This document shows positions 6,744 through 8,399 of a stretch of DNA of 8,399 nucleotides, piece by piece. The notes under the pieces were generated by a model. It was not told where the DNA came from. It saw only the letters and a list, made by a program, of their open reading frames with translations, and did no database searches. Position 1 is the first letter of the stretch, and each line of letters begins with the position of its first letter. A program made the position numbers and the translations under genes. This stretch comes from Balneolaceae bacterium (GTDB taxonomy: Bacteria; Bacteroidota; Rhodothermia; Balneolales; Balneolaceae): contig SLAU01000165.1 of assembly GCA_007126675.1 (NCBI GenBank), positions 1 through 8,399 of the forward strand, read 5' to 3'.

Positions 6744-7730
6744 TTACTTCTCAGTTTCACTTTCCGGATAAATCTTTTCCCAGGCATATTCAGTAAACTC
6801 TCTGAAATATTCTTTTTGATGTTTCCATCCAAAATGTAATACATATGGAGTAACCCACATGTGATCCTGAGAGCGCGGCAACACTGAGAACAATTTCAAT
6901 ACTAAGTTCCTGACTTTTTCCTGTTTTATACCGCGCAGCGACTGTATAAATGGATTGCAATAATACAAACACTCCACCTCGGTGTAATCTTTATTGTGGC
7001 GTGTCATACCATGTATATAATCCAGCTGAGGGCTTTCGTAGCCGTTAAACCAGGGAACCACAAAAAGCTGAAGTTTACTCATAGCCATTCCAAGGCTCCA
7101 TTCACAACTGTCCAGTTTTCGTCCTTTTTCATTTGTACGGCTTATAAAATGAGTTTCATCCATTCTTTCATTATATGATGCCGCAAGTTTATTCACTTTT
7201 TCTGTCAGAGCCCGGTCAGCAGCATACATAATTCCGGTCTGTGCCCGGTACAGATGAGTAAGACCAAATCGCTTAAGCGTACGCTGCCTTCTTTTGAAAA
7301 TAACATCTGCTAAAACTCCGATATTTTTAGGTGCACCGAAAAAAACATCTGCTGATTCCTGTCCTGTGTACGTATAGCCATAGGGAGCAAACTGATGCCA
7401 GAGAGGGTCGGGATCTTTGCACCAAATCATATCAGAATCGAGATACATATTCCGGTCATAAGGCATGTAATGGTGCAAGTTATGTTTGAAACCGATGATT
7501 GATCTGTGAGGCTCCTTAAGCAAATCAACCGTTTCAAACAGATCGGCTAAATTCCAATCTTTTATCCTCTTCGAGTGTTCTTCAGTACAAAATAGTGCAA
7601 TGGGGCGCTCTTTGTCATATCTCCTGATTGTAGTTGCAGCTATAATGGCATCCTTCAGGTACTTATCGCCACCGTAACTTGTAAAAATGTACCCCTCGGT
7701 AATGTTAGTATCTTTATGCAGTTTATTCAA
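6744..7730 (-). CDS. GT-A glycosyltransferase, GT8-like, TTG start
   Basis: 328 residues, soluble, no signal or membrane segment. The N-terminal part (about 11-110) has the GT-A nucleotide-sugar fold pattern: GYIFTSYGGDKYLKDAI at the first strand and helix, then MPYDRNMYLDSDMIW with the metal-binding DxD as Asp98-Ser99-Asp100. Near the C-terminus, VLHFGWKHQKE (His299) resembles the GT8 ending HF.G..KPW, where the histidine is the third metal ligand. Middle elements such as AQTGIMYA (163-170) fit the glycogenin/GT8-like layout. The sugar and acceptor are unknown. The only plausible start is TTG at 7730-7728: an in-frame TAA lies two codons upstream, and the first internal Met is near residue 89, well inside the fold. 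AAGGA lies about 14 bases upstream, rather far for a Shine-Dalgarno. Being first on this strand, it may head a transcript with the next glycosyltransferase. Confidence 0.85.
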   Translation of the reverse strand: MNKLHKDTNITEGYIFTSYGGDKYLKDAIIAATTIRRYDKERPIALFCTEEHSKRIKDWNLADLFETVDLLKEPHRSIIGFKHNLHHYMPYDRNMYLDSDMIWCKDPDPLWHQFAPYGYTYTGQESADVFFGAPKNIGVLADVIFKRRQRTLKRFGLTHLYRAQTGIMYAADRALTEKVNKLAASYNERMDETHFISRTNEKGRKLDSCEWSLGMAMSKLQLFVVPWFNGYESPQLDYIHGMTRHNKDYTEVECLYYCNPFIQSLRGIKQEKVRNLVLKLFSVLPRSQDHMWVTPYVLHFGWKHQKEYFREFTEYAWEKIYPESETEK

Positions 7731-7808
7731 TTTTTAATCTGTGATCCTTTTTATTCGTCAAAATTATTGGATATTGATGTACCGCCCAAACTTTATTTTT
7801 AAACCCTT

Positions 7809-7814
7809 TATAAT
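7809..7814 (+). promoter_or_regulatory. possible -10 element for the divergent plus-strand gene
   Basis: A perfect TATAAT lies 53 bases before the ATG at 7867, in the 136-base divergent gap between the TTG at 7730 and that ATG. The expected -35 position (about 7786-7791, CCAAAC) is poor, and the nearest TTGATG (7774-7779) is too far away. The rest of the gap is AT-rich, with a T-rich stretch at about 7791-7838 and a near-palindrome TTTTAGCCGGCAAAA at 7835-7849 in the presumed leader. No clear promoter for the minus-strand gene was found. Confidence 0.3.
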
Positions 7815-7856
7815 CATTTCTTTTCATTTTCTTATTTTAGCCGGCAAAACTTAATT

Positions 7857-7862
7857 GGGAAA
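7857..7862 (+). promoter_or_regulatory. Shine-Dalgarno-like GGGAAA favouring the ATG at 7867
   Basis: GGGAAA sits 4 bases before the ATG at 7867-7869, a workable ribosome binding distance. The same bases fall inside the reading frame if the upstream in-frame TTG at 7855-7857 is used instead, and that TTG has no purine-rich site before it. This decides for the ATG start. Confidence 0.45.
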
Positions 7863-7866
7863 AGAA

Positions 7867-8370
7867 ATGGAGCGAAAATTTAATAAACGGGGCATGAAAG
7901 TTCTTGGCATCACTTTGCTGATCTATGCCATACTTGTTGCCCCGCACGAAGGCGAATTCTGGCCTTTCAGTATATATCCGATGTTTTCACAGGCCGGTAA
8001 TCCATGGACCAGGGCTATGGTGCTTGATGTAACCGATAAAAGCGAGCAGGAGCGATGGAATGATCATCTGCTGCAGGATCGGGTATCTGATGCTGTGCCG
8101 GTGGGAAGTTACGGGGTTGATCAGATCGACTTTTCTAACTTTGTTGTAAAAACAGAAAATTGGACTGATAGCCGAAGAAATGCATTGATCACAATGTTCG
8201 GCTCTGAAAATATTGAGGGCAGAAAGTGGATGGTTTCAAAAGTAAGAGGCGAGATGGTAGAAGAGGATTCTGTAGCCATTGAGATCCGGCCGTTTATCAT
8301 GATTACAGCTGATACTACCTATTTGAATCCAAACCTGCCAGATGAAGCATATCGCGGAGGTACAGAATGA
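7867..8370 (+). CDS. small single-pass membrane protein with FWPFSIYPMFS motif, function unknown
   Basis: 167 residues from the ATG (171 if the TTG at 7855 is used). A short basic N-terminus (ERKFNKRGMK) precedes one membrane segment at about 11-25, so the protein is probably a type II membrane protein with the body outside the cytoplasm. Directly after the segment come APHEGE and the aromatic motif FWPFSIYPMFS (31-41), then NPWTRAMVLDVTDK. The remaining 100 or so residues look like a soluble mixed alpha/beta domain with three Trp in the body and no cysteine. I do not recognise a named family. The frame is well supported by composition, the ribosome-site-like sequence and the ATGA overlap with the next gene, which points to co-expression. 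From memory, proteins with a similar PFS.YPMFS segment occur beside HTTM or gamma-carboxylase-like membrane protein genes in Bacteroidota; this is not verified. Confidence 0.85.
   Translation: MERKFNKRGMKVLGITLLIYAILVAPHEGEFWPFSIYPMFSQAGNPWTRAMVLDVTDKSEQERWNDHLLQDRVSDAVPVGSYGVDQIDFSNFVVKTENWTDSRRNALITMFGSENIEGRKWMVSKVRGEMVEEDSVAIEIRPFIMITADTTYLNPNLPDEAYRGGTE
8356..8360 (+). promoter_or_regulatory. strong Shine-Dalgarno GGAGG for the last gene
   Basis: GGAGG is followed by 6 bases and then ATG at 8367. It is the best ribosome binding site in the window and lies inside the end of the preceding gene. It fixes the start of the truncated gene and argues that this gene needs independent, efficient initiation. 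Confidence 0.75.
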
Positions 8371-8399
8371 AGTGGTATGAAAAAATCGGATATGAACTA
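8367..8399 (+). CDS. start of an unidentified gene, cut by right window edge
   Basis: Eleven codons are visible, reading MKWYEKIGYEL, open to the edge. The ATG overlaps the stop of the upstream gene as ATGA and follows a good GGAGG at 6-base spacing, so this is a genuine gene start in an operon with the SIYPMFS membrane protein. Eleven residues do not allow a family call. An HTTM-type (gamma-carboxylase-like) membrane protein would fit the neighbour, but this is a guess from context. Confidence 0.7.
   Translation, partial: MKWYEKIGYEL

Noticed and set aside
7855..7866. TTG at 7855 as start of the SIYPMFS protein
   Set aside because: The ATG four codons later has a GGGAAA at suitable distance, and the extra residues MGKE add nothing recognisable.
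1..8399. CRISPR arrays, tRNA or rRNA genes, insertion sequences, phage genes
   Set aside because: No spaced repeats, no clover-leaf or rRNA-like segments, no transposase or integrase motifs were seen, and coding density leaves no gap over 140 bases.

Overview
The window holds eight protein-coding genes and no RNA genes, insertion sequences, CRISPR arrays or long repeats. Base composition is AT-leaning. The mix of genes (an HtrA-type protease anchored in the inner membrane, an LPP20-like lipoprotein, an RND/MMPL transporter, RecO with no zinc-binding cysteines, two TTG starts, mostly weak Shine-Dalgarno sequences) suggests a Gram-negative bacterium of the Bacteroidota/Balneolota type, perhaps Balneolaceae. 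That placement is an inference from protein style and has not been checked by any search.

Six genes on the minus strand run from about 7730 down to 1. In transcription order they are: a GT-A/GT8-like glycosyltransferase with a DSD motif (7730-6744), a GT-B (GT4-like) glycosyltransferase (6638-5466), an 834-residue MMPL/RND transporter (5368-2864), recO (2781-2044), a membrane-anchored HtrA/Deg serine protease with two PDZ domains (2043-505), and a lipoprotein cut by the left window edge (500-1). The last three are packed tightly: the recO stop abuts the htrA start, and only 4 bases separate htrA from the lipoprotein. They are almost certainly one transcript. The upper three genes are 82 to 105 bases apart and could be read through or have promoters of their own.

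On the plus strand, divergent from the first glycosyltransferase, are a small single-pass membrane protein with an unusual FWPFSIYPMFS motif (7867-8370) and, overlapping its stop by ATGA, the first 11 codons of another gene that leaves the window at the right edge.

The shared theme is the cell envelope: lipid or glycolipid export (MMPL), glycan or glycolipid synthesis (two glycosyltransferases), envelope protein quality control (HtrA) and an outer-membrane or periplasmic lipoprotein. RecO is a recombinational repair housekeeping gene sitting in this envelope operon. No clearly novel system is visible. The best leads are the composite inverted repeat between the two glycosyltransferases and the SIYPMFS membrane protein coupled to the truncated gene.
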